64,000 bases of DNA. Origin: PGZG01 sp046292765 (GTDB lineage: Bacteria > Pseudomonadota > Gammaproteobacteria > Pseudomonadales > Alcanivoracaceae). Below the pieces are notes generated by a model. It was not told where the DNA came from. It saw nothing but the letters and a program-made list of their open reading frames with translations, and did no database searches. Both the position numbers and the translations under genes were made by a program. Positions within the stretch are counted from its first letter, which is position 1; the number at the start of each line of letters is the position of its first letter. Shown here piece after piece: positions 8,635-17,582 of the stretch. The stretch is from assembly GCA_046292765.1 (NCBI GenBank), contig JBKBQA010000003.1:1-64000 (forward strand). The letters run 5' to 3'.

Positions 8635-8775
8635 GGCACCTTCGAATCCGACCCTCGCGCCATAACCTGCCGTTTTTCCGGTCAAAGCTTCCCCTCTGGG
8701 GTTCCGCTATAAATCGCCGCCATTGGGAAACAGGCATTCGCCAATTTCCTCCGTGACCGACTTTCGAGGTGATGT

Positions 8776-10587
8776 ATGCCCCAGTACAAGGCCCCCGTGC
8801 GTGATATGCGTTTCCTGATGAACGAAGTGTTCGACTTCGAAAGCCATTACAAGGCCCTGCCGAATGGTGGCGAAGCCACCCCGGACATGGTGGAGGCAAT
8901 CATTTCGGAGATGGCCAAGCTGTGTGAAAACACCATCGCCCCGCTGTATCAGTCCGGCGATCAGGAAGGCTGCCATTTCGACAATGGCAAGGTCACCACG
9001 CCGAAGGGCTTCAAGGAAGCCTATGACGAATACGTGGCCGGTGGCTGGCAGGGTTTGTCCCACCCGGTGGAGTACGGCGGCCAGGGCTTGCCGATGTCAC
9101 TGGGCCTGTTCAAGCAGGAAATGATGGGCACTGCCAACTGGTCGTTCGCCATGTATCCGGGGCTGTCGCTGGGCGCCATGAACACCATCATGATGCACGG
9201 CACCGAAGAGCAGAAGCAGGAATACCTGGTACCGCTCACCGAAGGTCGCTGGGGTGGCACCATGTGTCTGACCGAGCCGCACTGCGGCACCGACCTCGGT
9301 CAGATGAAAACCAAAGCCGAACCGCAGGCCGATGGCAGCTACAAGATTACCGGCACCAAGATTTTCATTTCTTCCGGCGAGCACGACCTGACCGAAAACA
9401 TTATTCATGTCGTGCTGGCGCGGCTGCCGGACGCCCCGGCCGGCACCCGCGGCATTTCCCTGTTCATTGTGCCGAAGTATCTGCCCGGCAAGATCGGTGA
9501 AGAGCATGGCGTCAGCTGCGGCTCGATTGAACACAAGATGGGCATCCGCGCATCGGCCACCTGTGTGATGAACTTTGATGGCGCCACCGGCTTCATGATT
9601 GCCGAGCCGAACAAAGGCCTCGAAGCCATGTTCACCTTTATGAACTCGGCTCGTATCGGTACCGCCATGCAGGGCGTGTGTCACGCCGAACTGTCCTTCC
9701 AGGGTGCGGTTCCCTATGCACTGGATCGTCGCTCAATGCGTGCCCTGTCTGGCAAGAAAGACCCGGATGCCATTGCCGACGCCATCGTTCATCACGGTGA
9801 TGTACGCCGCATGCTGCTGACCCAGAAGGCGATCGCCGAAGGCGGTCGTGCCATGCTCTATTACACCGCCCAGTATGCCGACAACATGATCAGCGGCATT
9901 CTCGAAAACGACATGAAGAAGTACGAACACTGGGACGACAAGCTCGGCTTTATGACGCCGATCCTGAAGGGCTTCCTCACCGAGATGGGCCTGGAAGCCG
10001 CCAACATTGGTATGCAGGTGTTCGGTGGCCACGGCTACATCAAGGAACACGGCATGGAGCAGATTGCCCGCGACGCGCGCATCGCCACCCTGTATGAAGG
10101 CACCACCGGCATCCAGGCACTCGACCTGCTAGGCCGCAAGGTTCTGCTTACCACTCGTGGCAAGTGTGTGCGCGAGTTCACCCAGAAACTGGTGGCGTTC
10201 GGTACCAGCAACATGGGCAATAGCACGCTGCGCCCGTATGCCTGGAAGCTGCTGAAGATTGCCGCTCAGTGGAACTACCTGACCACCCGCATCATGTTGG
10301 TGGCAGCGAAAGATCGCGACATGGTCAGCACCGCCAGCCACGATTTCCTGATGTATTCCGGCTACGCCATGATGGCCTACTTCTGGGCGCTGCAGGCGGC
10401 GGTTGCTCAAGAGAAGCTGGCAAAAGGCGGCAATGAACCGAAGGAGTTCTACGAGGCCAAACTGGCCACGGCGGAGTTCTATTTTGAGCGCATCCTGCCG
10501 CGCGCGCGCGGACACGCTGAAGCCGCGCTGAAGCCGACCAAGTCGACCATGCAGTTGAAGAAGGAACTGTTTGCTCCAGAGCAATAA
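8776..10587 (+). CDS. Acyl-CoA dehydrogenase (long, ~600-residue type)
   Basis: An FAD flavoprotein catalysing alpha,beta-dehydrogenation of acyl-CoA in beta-oxidation. Domains in order: an N-terminal AcdB-like extension (RDMRFLMNEVFD), the helical N-domain, the beta middle domain (MCLTEPHCGTDLGQMKTKA), the C-terminal helical domain with FGGHGYIKEHGMEQIARDARI and the LYEGTTGIQALDLLGRK motif, whose Glu is the likely catalytic base, and an extra C-terminal domain. The 603-residue length and extension match the DmdC/FadE5-like group rather than 380-residue short- or medium-chain enzymes. Chain length and substrate cannot be read from sequence. GAGGTGATGT precedes the start. It appears monocistronic. 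Confidence 0.92.
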   Translation: MPQYKAPVRDMRFLMNEVFDFESHYKALPNGGEATPDMVEAIISEMAKLCENTIAPLYQSGDQEGCHFDNGKVTTPKGFKEAYDEYVAGGWQGLSHPVEYGGQGLPMSLGLFKQEMMGTANWSFAMYPGLSLGAMNTIMMHGTEEQKQEYLVPLTEGRWGGTMCLTEPHCGTDLGQMKTKAEPQADGSYKITGTKIFISSGEHDLTENIIHVVLARLPDAPAGTRGISLFIVPKYLPGKIGEEHGVSCGSIEHKMGIRASATCVMNFDGATGFMIAEPNKGLEAMFTFMNSARIGTAMQGVCHAELSFQGAVPYALDRRSMRALSGKKDPDAIADAIVHHGDVRRMLLTQKAIAEGGRAMLYYTAQYADNMISGILENDMKKYEHWDDKLGFMTPILKGFLTEMGLEAANIGMQVFGGHGYIKEHGMEQIARDARIATLYEGTTGIQALDLLGRKVLLTTRGKCVREFTQKLVAFGTSNMGNSTLRPYAWKLLKIAAQWNYLTTRIMLVAAKDRDMVSTASHDFLMYSGYAMMAYFWALQAAVAQEKLAKGGNEPKEFYEAKLATAEFYFERILPRARGHAEAALKPTKSTMQLKKELFAPEQ

Positions 10588-10601
10588 GCCCGCGCACGCT
10601 T

Positions 10602-10625
10602 GCGGCCATCCCTCGGGATGGCCGC
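10602..10625. repeat. Perfect hairpin between convergent genes, REP-like
   Basis: Arms GCGGCCATCC and GGATGGCCGC close over a CTCG tetraloop. The hairpin sits between the convergent acyl-CoA dehydrogenase and outer-membrane protein genes and could act as a two-way transcript end. No T-tract follows. The flank GCCGCTCCAC recurs at the hairpin at 25911-25932. Confidence 0.6.
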
Positions 10626-10642
10626 TCCACTAGATAGGCGCC

Positions 10643-11386
10643 TCAGAAGTTCAAGGAAAACGCCAGATACGGCCCGCCTACCTTCATGTCGGCCTGCACA
10701 TCGTCGAGATCGAAATCCAGCACCAGCTGGCCATAACCAAGTTCGACACCAAGCAGGAAATCCGAAACCCAGCCAATGCCGGCGCGAACATCCATAAACG
10801 TGTCGCCGGAGTAGCCAATGGCGTTGATCTCTCCGGTGGCGTAGAAGCCGGTAACGGGTAACTTGCCGTAGGCACCGAGGTGCAGCATCGGCACGATTTC
10901 ACTGACGCTGGCTTCGCCGCGATTGGCGGGGTTGCCCTGCTCCTGAATGACGAAATCGCCTTTTAATTGCCGAACCGTGAGACCGACATCCACCTTTACT
11001 GCCAGGTCGAGCGGAGTGTAGTACAGCGTCAGGTCGGTGTAGTCGAGATCGAAGCGGCTGCTGACCAATGTATTGGCGTTGATGGTTTGCCCGCCGAACG
11101 TGATGGTGCTCTGGGTTTCGCCATTGGCCGTGTCCGAGAGCATCGACAAGCGCAGCCGCGCATTCGGCAATGCCGGCACAGGATGCTCAAGGCCAAGGTA
11201 GACGACCGTTTGCCGACCACTGTCGAAGCCGAGCTCGTTTTCAAGGTCTACGCTGCCGGTGCCGGCGCCCAGATCACCCGACAGGCTGGTGTAGCCGGTG
11301 TAGATGCCGCCATACAGATCAATAAGGGGCGCGGCCTGAACACTGCCCGTCGCTGTCAGTGCTGCCACTAGCATCAGTTGTCGCAT
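10643..11386 (-). CDS. Outer-membrane beta-barrel protein (TIGR04219-like)
   Basis: A 247-residue secreted barrel protein. The signal peptide MRQLMLVAALTATGSVQAAP is clear with cleavage after AQA-like QAA. The mature part alternates polar and apolar residues in beta-strand fashion and ends in LAFSLNF, the terminal Phe expected of BAM substrates. It resembles the TIGR04219 outer-membrane family of unknown function. I chose the ATG at 11384-11386, preceded by GGAGAGAC, over an ATG six codons upstream because this start begins the signal peptide. Confidence 0.75.
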   Translation of the reverse strand: MRQLMLVAALTATGSVQAAPLIDLYGGIYTGYTSLSGDLGAGTGSVDLENELGFDSGRQTVVYLGLEHPVPALPNARLRLSMLSDTANGETQSTITFGGQTINANTLVSSRFDLDYTDLTLYYTPLDLAVKVDVGLTVRQLKGDFVIQEQGNPANRGEASVSEIVPMLHLGAYGKLPVTGFYATGEINAIGYSGDTFMDVRAGIGWVSDFLLGVELGYGQLVLDFDLDDVQADMKVGGPYLAFSLNF

Positions 11387-11470
11387 GGTTGTCTCTCCAG
11401 TCAAACAGGTTCACCAGTATTGCAGCCTGTGCCGCCGGCCTCAAACCGACCGGGTCTCATCCCGGGCGGT

Positions 11471-11499
11471 TTCTGGCGCCTGGAAAGGCGCGCTATACT
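11471..11499 (+). promoter_or_regulatory. Candidate sigma-70 promoter for the YebC-family gene
   Basis: TATACT at 11494-11499 is a strong -10 match. The -35 (TTCTGG, 11471-11476) is weak with a 17-base spacer. It lies 46 bases upstream of the chosen ATG. Confidence 0.4.
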
Positions 11500-11544
11500 C
11501 CCCGCCCTGACCGGACCTCAGCCCCTCACCGCAGGAGATCAACC

Positions 11545-12246
11545 ATGGGCGCCCAGTGGAAAGCCAAAGGCAAAGCCGAGGCGGCCGCCGCCAAAGGCCG
11601 TGTGTTCACCAAGCTGACCAAGGAAATCATGGTCGCCGCCCGCAACGGTGCCGATCCGGCCATGAACCCGCGCCTGCGCATGGCGGTGGAACAGGCCAGG
11701 AAGGCCTCCATGCCTCGCGATACCCTTGAGCGTGCCATCAAGAAAGGAGCCGGGTTGCTTGACGACGTCACCCAGTACGAGCTGGTGACCTATGAAGGCT
11801 TTGCCCCGCATCAGGTGCCGGTGATCGTCGAATGCCTGACCGACAACAAAAACCGCACCGCACAAAGCATCCGGGTGCTGTTCCGCAAGGGCCAGCTCGG
11901 CACCTCCGGGTCTGTATCATGGGATTTCCAGTATCTGGGCTTTATCGAGGCGGTGGCCAACCGCGACGGCATAGACCCGGATGAGGCCGCCATCGAGGCC
12001 GGGGCCCAGGATCTGGAGCCGGGCGAAGAAGGTGTGGTGCATTTTTACACCGATCCCACCGATCTGGACGCGGTCAGCCGCGCCCTGCCCGATCTGGGCT
12101 TTACGGTGCAATCCGCCAGGCTCGGCTATCGGCCGAAAAATCCGGTGTCACTGACGGATGAAGCACTGGCAGAAGTGGAAGCCTTTCTCGAAGCCATTGA
12201 TTGTGACGATGACGTGCAAAACGTCTACGTCGGTCTGGCGGGCTGA
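11545..12246 (+). CDS. YebC/TACO1-family protein (YeeN-like subgroup)
   Basis: A 233-residue member of the YebC/PmpR family, long annotated as transcriptional regulators and more recently linked to relieving ribosome stalling at proline-rich stretches. Visible family segments are GRVFTKLTKEIMVAARNGADPAMNPRLRMAVEQAR, split here at residues ~20-55, then RDTLERAIKKG and YEGFAPHQVPVIVECLTDNKNRTAQSIR. The N-terminus MGAQWKAKGKAEAAAAKG lacks the MAGHSKWANIKH start of canonical YebC and is closer to the YeeN-like second paralogue. The ATG at 11545 is supported by AGGAG; the longer open frame upstream from 11359 has no family resemblance. It converges on the histidine kinase with no intervening bases. 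Confidence 0.85.
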   Translation: MGAQWKAKGKAEAAAAKGRVFTKLTKEIMVAARNGADPAMNPRLRMAVEQARKASMPRDTLERAIKKGAGLLDDVTQYELVTYEGFAPHQVPVIVECLTDNKNRTAQSIRVLFRKGQLGTSGSVSWDFQYLGFIEAVANRDGIDPDEAAIEAGAQDLEPGEEGVVHFYTDPTDLDAVSRALPDLGFTVQSARLGYRPKNPVSLTDEALAEVEAFLEAIDCDDDVQNVYVGLAG

Positions 12247-14574
12247 TCAGTCACCCCGCTCTGGCCGCCAGCGCTGGAGGGTGTCCTGTAAACCTCTCAG
12301 CGTCAGCGGCTTGGCCAGATGGTCGTCCATGCCGGCGGCGAGGCACTTCTCCCGATGTTCCGCCAGTGCATGTGCGGTCAGGGCAATAATCGGCAACAGC
12401 TGCGAGCCGTTTTTCATTCGCCGGATATGCCCGGTAGTCTGATAGCCGTCCATCCCCGGCATTTCACAATCCATTAGAATCATGTCGCAGCAGCCGGGAT
12501 CTTCTCGCAGCACTGACAGCGCCTCTTCGCCCGAGCCGACAATCCGGGCACTCACGGAAAGCTGCGTCAGCAGCGCACCGATAACCATCTGGTTGACGGT
12601 ATTGTCTTCCACTACCAGCACCCGCAACCCAGCAAGATCCGCCGCGCCTTGACTGGTGGCGCTGGTATCTGGCTCGCTGTGTGGCAACCAGATGGAAAAG
12701 TGAAACCGCGAACCACCGCCCGACACACTGTCGACGTCGATCACGCTGCCCATCAACTCCACCAGCTGGCGGGAAATCGCCAGACCTAGCCCGGTGCCAC
12801 CATACTTGCGCGACGTTGAGCTATCCGCCTGCTGAAATGAGCGGAACAGGTCGCCGATCTGCTCCGCTGCCATGCCAATGCCGGTATCGCGCACCTCGAT
12901 GTGCAATCGGCTTTGCTGATCGCTACGTAACTCCAGCGATACCGACAGTGTCACGCTGCCTTTCTCGGTGAACTTGATGGCGTTGCTGAGCAGATTCAGC
13001 AATACCTGCTTGAGACGCACCGGATCACCGCGCACCCACTCCGGCAGCGCCGGGTCAAGATCGCGGTATACCGCAATGCCTTTCTGCTCGGCGCCGGCGG
13101 ACATGATAGTGAGGCAATCATTCAGTAATCGTGGCAGATGAAAGCTGCGCTGTTCCAACTGCAGCTTGCCGGCAGCTATTTTCGAGTAATCCAAAACATC
13201 GTTGAGTACGCCAAGCAAGGTCTCGCCAGCGCTGCTAATGGTGTTGACGTAGTTTCGCTGCCGATCATCAAGCCGGCTGTCGGCGAGCAGTTCTGTCAGC
13301 GCCAGCACCGCGTTCATCGGCGTCCGAATTTCATGGCTCATGCGAGCAAGGAATTCGCCCTTGGCCGCACTTTCTGCCTGAGCACGGACAATCTGCTGTT
13401 CATGCAGCAAGGATTCCCGCTTCAGCGCACTGAGCCGAGCCGCCAGACCAAACGACAGCAACACCTGCTGCAACACGATGCCGATATGCACGCCATGCAG
13501 CGTCAGCAGAATCGGCAGCTCTGCCACCAGCCCGTAGATATTGAAGGCCAGCAAGCCGATCATGGACAGGAACATGCCCCAGGCCAGCACAAAGATCTTT
13601 GCCTGACCACGACCGCGGTACCAGCTATACAAACCGGTGATCATCAGAATCGCCATGGTCAGTAGCACCATGCCGCCCTGATATTTGGTCACGGTGCCCG
13701 GCGGTGTCAGCAACTGCAACAGCATCAGCACGGCCAGAATGCCTGCCACCGCCAGCAGTGCCCGATCCAGTCGCGACCATTTTGCAGTTTCGAGAAAGTC
13801 CCGTGCGAACAGGATGCCGGATATCAGCGAGATGTATCCACACACATACGGGAGGTTATCCGGCAGCACGAGGGCATCGGGCCAGAGCCGCTGGGTGATC
13901 CCCTGCAGCGTGGCAATATAAAGCAGGCTGCTGCCCACATGGACAACATAGAAACGATAGATTCGCTCACGGGCGGCGGCCCACAACACCAGGTGATAAC
14001 AGAACAGGCCGAAGCCGATGCCGTAGAACACGCCGAGTAGCCAGTCGTTGTTGATATGGTGCTCAAGAAAGGCATCGCGGCTGGCCACCGACAGCGGCAC
14101 CGTCATGGAGCTGGTGGTTTTGACGCGCAACCAGTATTCGGACTCGGAATGGGCCGGTAGCTTCAACGGCACTGTGGCGTTGCGCACGGCCAAGGGGCGA
14201 TCGCGAAACGGTGTCAGGTCGCCCAGTGACCACTGGCGATCCACCCCGTCATCCGGGCCATAGAGGTCCAGATGATCAAGCAATGCATAGTCAATCAGCA
14301 GCAGGACGTTGTGGTGCTCAACCGCATCGTTAATCAGCGTAAATCGGAACCAGCAGGCGTCGCTCCGGTACCCGAACGTGATCTGCTTGCGATTCAGCCG
14401 CACCATCGGCGCTTCGTGGGCATCGTCGAGGGTGCTGTGGCCGTCGCCGTCGCACCAGAACCAGACATGGGGTGCCAGCACCTCACGACCGAGCGAGGGC
14501 CCGGCATCCAGCGCCGCAAGGGCCGGCAAGGGCCAGCTCCACAGCAACAGCAACCACCAACGCTTGACGGACAT
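12247..14574 (-). CDS. Hybrid sensor histidine kinase with 7TMR-DISM sensor
   Basis: A 775-residue membrane sensor kinase. A signal peptide (residues 1-21) is followed by a periplasmic 7TMR-DISMED2-like beta domain (about 25-165), seven predicted membrane helices (about 180-385), a HisKA domain with MSHEIRTPMNAV (phospho-His near 410), a HATPase domain with LLNLLSNAIKFTEKG and the G boxes DTGIGM and GGTGLGLAIS (about 520-635), and a C-terminal receiver domain with the phospho-acceptor Asp in MILMDCEMPGMDG (about 699). DISM sensors often respond to carbohydrates or other small extracellular molecules; the ligand here is unknown. No output regulator gene is adjacent, so the phosphorelay partner must be elsewhere. 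Confidence 0.93.
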   Translation of the reverse strand: MSVKRWWLLLLWSWPLPALAALDAGPSLGREVLAPHVWFWCDGDGHSTLDDAHEAPMVRLNRKQITFGYRSDACWFRFTLINDAVEHHNVLLLIDYALLDHLDLYGPDDGVDRQWSLGDLTPFRDRPLAVRNATVPLKLPAHSESEYWLRVKTTSSMTVPLSVASRDAFLEHHINNDWLLGVFYGIGFGLFCYHLVLWAAARERIYRFYVVHVGSSLLYIATLQGITQRLWPDALVLPDNLPYVCGYISLISGILFARDFLETAKWSRLDRALLAVAGILAVLMLLQLLTPPGTVTKYQGGMVLLTMAILMITGLYSWYRGRGQAKIFVLAWGMFLSMIGLLAFNIYGLVAELPILLTLHGVHIGIVLQQVLLSFGLAARLSALKRESLLHEQQIVRAQAESAAKGEFLARMSHEIRTPMNAVLALTELLADSRLDDRQRNYVNTISSAGETLLGVLNDVLDYSKIAAGKLQLEQRSFHLPRLLNDCLTIMSAGAEQKGIAVYRDLDPALPEWVRGDPVRLKQVLLNLLSNAIKFTEKGSVTLSVSLELRSDQQSRLHIEVRDTGIGMAAEQIGDLFRSFQQADSSTSRKYGGTGLGLAISRQLVELMGSVIDVDSVSGGGSRFHFSIWLPHSEPDTSATSQGAADLAGLRVLVVEDNTVNQMVIGALLTQLSVSARIVGSGEEALSVLREDPGCCDMILMDCEMPGMDGYQTTGHIRRMKNGSQLLPIIALTAHALAEHREKCLAAGMDDHLAKPLTLRGLQDTLQRWRPERGD

Positions 14575-14737
14575 CCGATGCCCTCTCCCTGATCACGGGG
14601 TGCCATTGTTTTGTTATCGCCGACGCCCGGCCTCCCAGAATACCCGGCCGGGGCGTCCGGTCCAATTGGCGCGGCGGGTCATCGCCAACCCGCGCCATCT
14701 GGGCTACCCTGCCGATTCTTAAACGACTTGACCGTGG

Positions 14738-15556
14738 ATGCCCCTGATGTCCCACTTTTCCGGACTGCGAATCCTGATTACCGGCGCCGGCACCGGCATC
14801 GGTGCCCTGATGGCAGAAAAGCTCGCCCATGAGGGTGCCGAGGTGATCGTCACCGCCCGCCGCAAAGAGGCCGCCGAGCTCGTCCGCGACCGGATCCGCA
14901 ATCACGGCGGTAGTGCCCATGCCATGGTGCTGGATGTCAGCAAGCTTGGCACCTTCACGGCCTTCCGTGAGCGCCTTCACAAGGCCCATGGCCCGGTCGA
15001 TGTGCTGATCAATAATGCTGGCGTGGTGTTCGGTGGCGAGTTCGAGAAGGTCGATATCAAGGATCACCTGAACACCTTCCAGATCAACGCCACCGGCCTG
15101 ATGGCCCTGACGCATACGTTTTTCGCTGATCTGGCCCACAGTCCGCGCGGCCATCTGGTTAATATTGCCAGCGCCAGCTCCTACGTTGGCCTGCCCTATG
15201 GCAGCACCTACGCCGCAAGCAAGTGGGCGGTGCTGGGCTTCTCCGAATCGATCCGGCTGGAGCTGAAAGAGCGCGGCATCGACAGCATGGCGGTGACCAC
15301 GGTCTGCCCGAGCTATATCGACACCGGCATGTTCGACGGTGTGAAGTCGCCGCTGCTGTCACCGATGCTGTCGCCGGAGAAGGTGGTGCGCGCCATTCTC
15401 GATGGCATGCGTCAGCGCGAACCACTGGTGCAGGCACCAATGATCGTCAAACATATCGACCTGATGAAGGGCAGCCTGCCGATGCCGGTATGGGACTTCC
15501 TCGCCAAGGCCACCGGCATGTCCACATCGATGAAGAAGTGGCGCGGCAAACAGTGA
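14738..15556 (+). CDS. Short-chain dehydrogenase/reductase
   Basis: A 272-residue NAD(P)-dependent SDR. The cofactor motif ITGAGTGIGALMAEKLA (about 11-27), the NNAGVVFGG segment, the catalytic Ser (IASASSYVG) and the YAASK motif (Tyr and Lys near 165-170) are all present. The gene lies 56 bp upstream of a WS/DGAT acyltransferase on the same strand, so a role in fatty aldehyde, fatty alcohol or acyl intermediate reduction is a reasonable inference but unproven. A second ATG at 14747 is an alternative start. Confidence 0.88.
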   Translation: MPLMSHFSGLRILITGAGTGIGALMAEKLAHEGAEVIVTARRKEAAELVRDRIRNHGGSAHAMVLDVSKLGTFTAFRERLHKAHGPVDVLINNAGVVFGGEFEKVDIKDHLNTFQINATGLMALTHTFFADLAHSPRGHLVNIASASSYVGLPYGSTYAASKWAVLGFSESIRLELKERGIDSMAVTTVCPSYIDTGMFDGVKSPLLSPMLSPEKVVRAILDGMRQREPLVQAPMIVKHIDLMKGSLPMPVWDFLAKATGMSTSMKKWRGKQ

Positions 15557-15612
15557 ATTTACCGCGCGGATAACGGGCGGTCTGGACGACATATATAACA
15601 GGAGAACGTGCT

Positions 15613-16986
15613 GTGAAGGCTCTTGGCCCGGTGGATCAGTTATTCCTTTTTCTTGAACGGCGCCAGCAGCCCATGCATGTGGCCGGATTGCAGTTGTTTT
15701 CCTACCCGGAGGATGCCGGCCCCAAGTACGTCAGTGAGCTGGCGGCGCAGATGCGCGATTACTGCTGCCCGGTGGCGCCCTTCAACCAGCGTCTGGCCAG
15801 CCGCTTCGGCCAGCCGGTCTGGACCGAGGACAAGCAGTTCGATATCGACGCCCACTTCCGTCACGAGGCGCTGCCCAAGCCCGGCCGTATCCGTGAGCTG
15901 TTGGCGCTGGTGTCGGCCGAACACTCCAACCTGCTCGACCGCGAACGACCGCTGTGGGAAGCCCACCTGATCGAAGGCATCCGTGGACGACGCTTTGCGA
16001 TGTACACCAAGATCCACCATTCGCTGGTGGACGGCATTTCGGCCATGCGGCTGGGTATGCGCGCGCTGTCACCGGACCCGAATGTCCGGGATCTGCCGCC
16101 GGTCTGGGCGACCCCACCGCGCAAGCGTCGGCCGGGTATGCCGAGCAACCCGGTCGAAGCGGTCAGCGGCCTGGCCCAGCTTACTGCCGGACTGTCAAAG
16201 CAGGTCGCCACCGTGCCGGCGCTGGCCCGCGAGGTCTACAAGGTCAGTCAGAAGGCCAAGAACGACCCGGACTATGTGTCGATCTTCCAGGCCCCGCATT
16301 GTGTGCTCAATGAGCGTATTACCGGCAGCCGTCGCTTCGCCGCGCAGTCCTATTCAATGCCACGGATCAAGGCGATTGCGAAGAAGTTTGACTGCACCCT
16401 GAACGACATTGTGCTGGCCATTTGCGGCAGCGCCCTGCGCGATTACCTGATCTCGCAAAATGCCCTGCCGGACCAGCCACTGATTGCCATGGTGCCGATC
16501 TCCCTGCGTCAGGATGACAGCGCCGAGGGCAATCAGGTTGCCACCATTCTCGCCAACCTCGGCACTCATATCGCCGACCCCGCCAACCGTTTGCGGGTTA
16601 TCAAGGCGTCAGTGGAAGAAGCGAAATGCCGCTACCGGCAAATGACGCCATCGGAAATTCTCAATTTTACCGCCCTGATGCTGGCCCCCACCGGCATCAA
16701 TCTGCTGACCGGCATGGCACCGAAACTACAGGCCTTCAATGTGGTGATTTCCAACGTCCCCGGGCCGAAGGAACCGCTGTACTGGAATGGTGCACGACTG
16801 GAGGGCATGTATCCGGTATCGATAGTGCTGGACCGGATTGCGCTGAACATTACCCTGACCAGTTATATCGACCAGCTGGAGTTCGGGCTGATCGGTTGTC
16901 GCCGTACCCTGCCGTCCATGCAGCGTCTTCTCGACTACCTCGAAAACGGCATCCACGAACTGGAAGTGGCTGCCGGAATTCGCTGA
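15613..16986 (+). CDS. WS/DGAT wax ester synthase / diacylglycerol acyltransferase (paralogue 1)
   Basis: A 457-residue acyltransferase that joins acyl-CoA to fatty alcohols or diacylglycerol for storage lipid. The catalytic HHxxxDG motif is intact as KIHHSLVDGISAMRL (about 133-139), and the C-terminal half has the conserved NVPGPKEPLYWNGA segment. The N-terminus PVDQLFLFLERRQQPMHVAGLQ matches the family start. The start codon is GTG at 15613, preceded by AGGAG. The upstream SDR probably shares its transcript. A second WS/DGAT lies at 46847. Confidence 0.93.
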   Translation: MKALGPVDQLFLFLERRQQPMHVAGLQLFSYPEDAGPKYVSELAAQMRDYCCPVAPFNQRLASRFGQPVWTEDKQFDIDAHFRHEALPKPGRIRELLALVSAEHSNLLDRERPLWEAHLIEGIRGRRFAMYTKIHHSLVDGISAMRLGMRALSPDPNVRDLPPVWATPPRKRRPGMPSNPVEAVSGLAQLTAGLSKQVATVPALAREVYKVSQKAKNDPDYVSIFQAPHCVLNERITGSRRFAAQSYSMPRIKAIAKKFDCTLNDIVLAICGSALRDYLISQNALPDQPLIAMVPISLRQDDSAEGNQVATILANLGTHIADPANRLRVIKASVEEAKCRYRQMTPSEILNFTALMLAPTGINLLTGMAPKLQAFNVVISNVPGPKEPLYWNGARLEGMYPVSIVLDRIALNITLTSYIDQLEFGLIGCRRTLPSMQRLLDYLENGIHELEVAAGIR

Positions 16987-17190
16987 TCCACCGGGCCTTC
17001 ACCCGGCCCGCCAGCCACCCCAAAAAAGGTGGCGCGGGCCGAAAAACTGCCGTAGAGTCGAAGTTGCTGCGGCTTGAGCAGCGGTGGATCTGGTAGTGCC
17101 TTTCGCGCAGTTCTCCCCGTTCAACCCTCCCCGGCCTGCATGCAAAAAACGTCATCGATATCGATATCGGAACACTCGAGGTAAGTCACA

Positions 17191-17394
17191 ATGGCAACAG
17201 GTACGGTGAAATGGTTCAACGAATCCAAGGGTTTTGGCTTCATCACCCAGGATGAGGGCGGTGCGGACGTATTCGTACATTTCAGCGCCATTCAAGGCAA
17301 CGGCTTCAAGACTCTGGCTGAAGGACAGAAGGTGTCCTACGACGTCCAGCAAGGTCCGAAAGGCCCGCAAGCTGCCAACGTCAACAGGGCCTGA
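17191..17394 (+). CDS. Cold-shock domain protein (CspA family)
   Basis: A 67-residue single-stranded nucleic-acid binding protein with RNP1 (KGFGFITQ) and RNP2 (VFVHFSAI) in the normal order and the family start MATGTVKWFNESKG. It acts as an RNA chaperone or antiterminator. A leader of up to about 200 bases separates it from the acyltransferase, as is common in csp genes, and GAGGT precedes the ATG. A strong terminator follows at 17416. Cold induction cannot be assumed. Confidence 0.96.
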   Translation: MATGTVKWFNESKGFGFITQDEGGADVFVHFSAIQGNGFKTLAEGQKVSYDVQQGPKGPQAANVNRA

Positions 17395-17415
17395 TCAGCC
17401 TTGCCTGACTGAAGG

Positions 17416-17441
17416 ACCCCGCCTCGTGCGGGGGTTTTTTT
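17416..17441 (+). terminator. Rho-independent terminator after csp
   Basis: The stem CCCCGC (17417-17422) pairs with GCGGGG (17428-17433) over a five-base loop and is followed by seven T residues. Confidence 0.9.
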
Positions 17442-17582
17442 GCCTGCCACCCAGACAACGTCTGGTAACAAGTTGCCCTATACTTTATCCCGCACCGGGC
17501 GAACGGGGGTTTGTCAGAATGATCCGAACCTGCGGCGACATCACAGGGATGTCTTCGTCTGACAGCACGGGAAACCATAACA

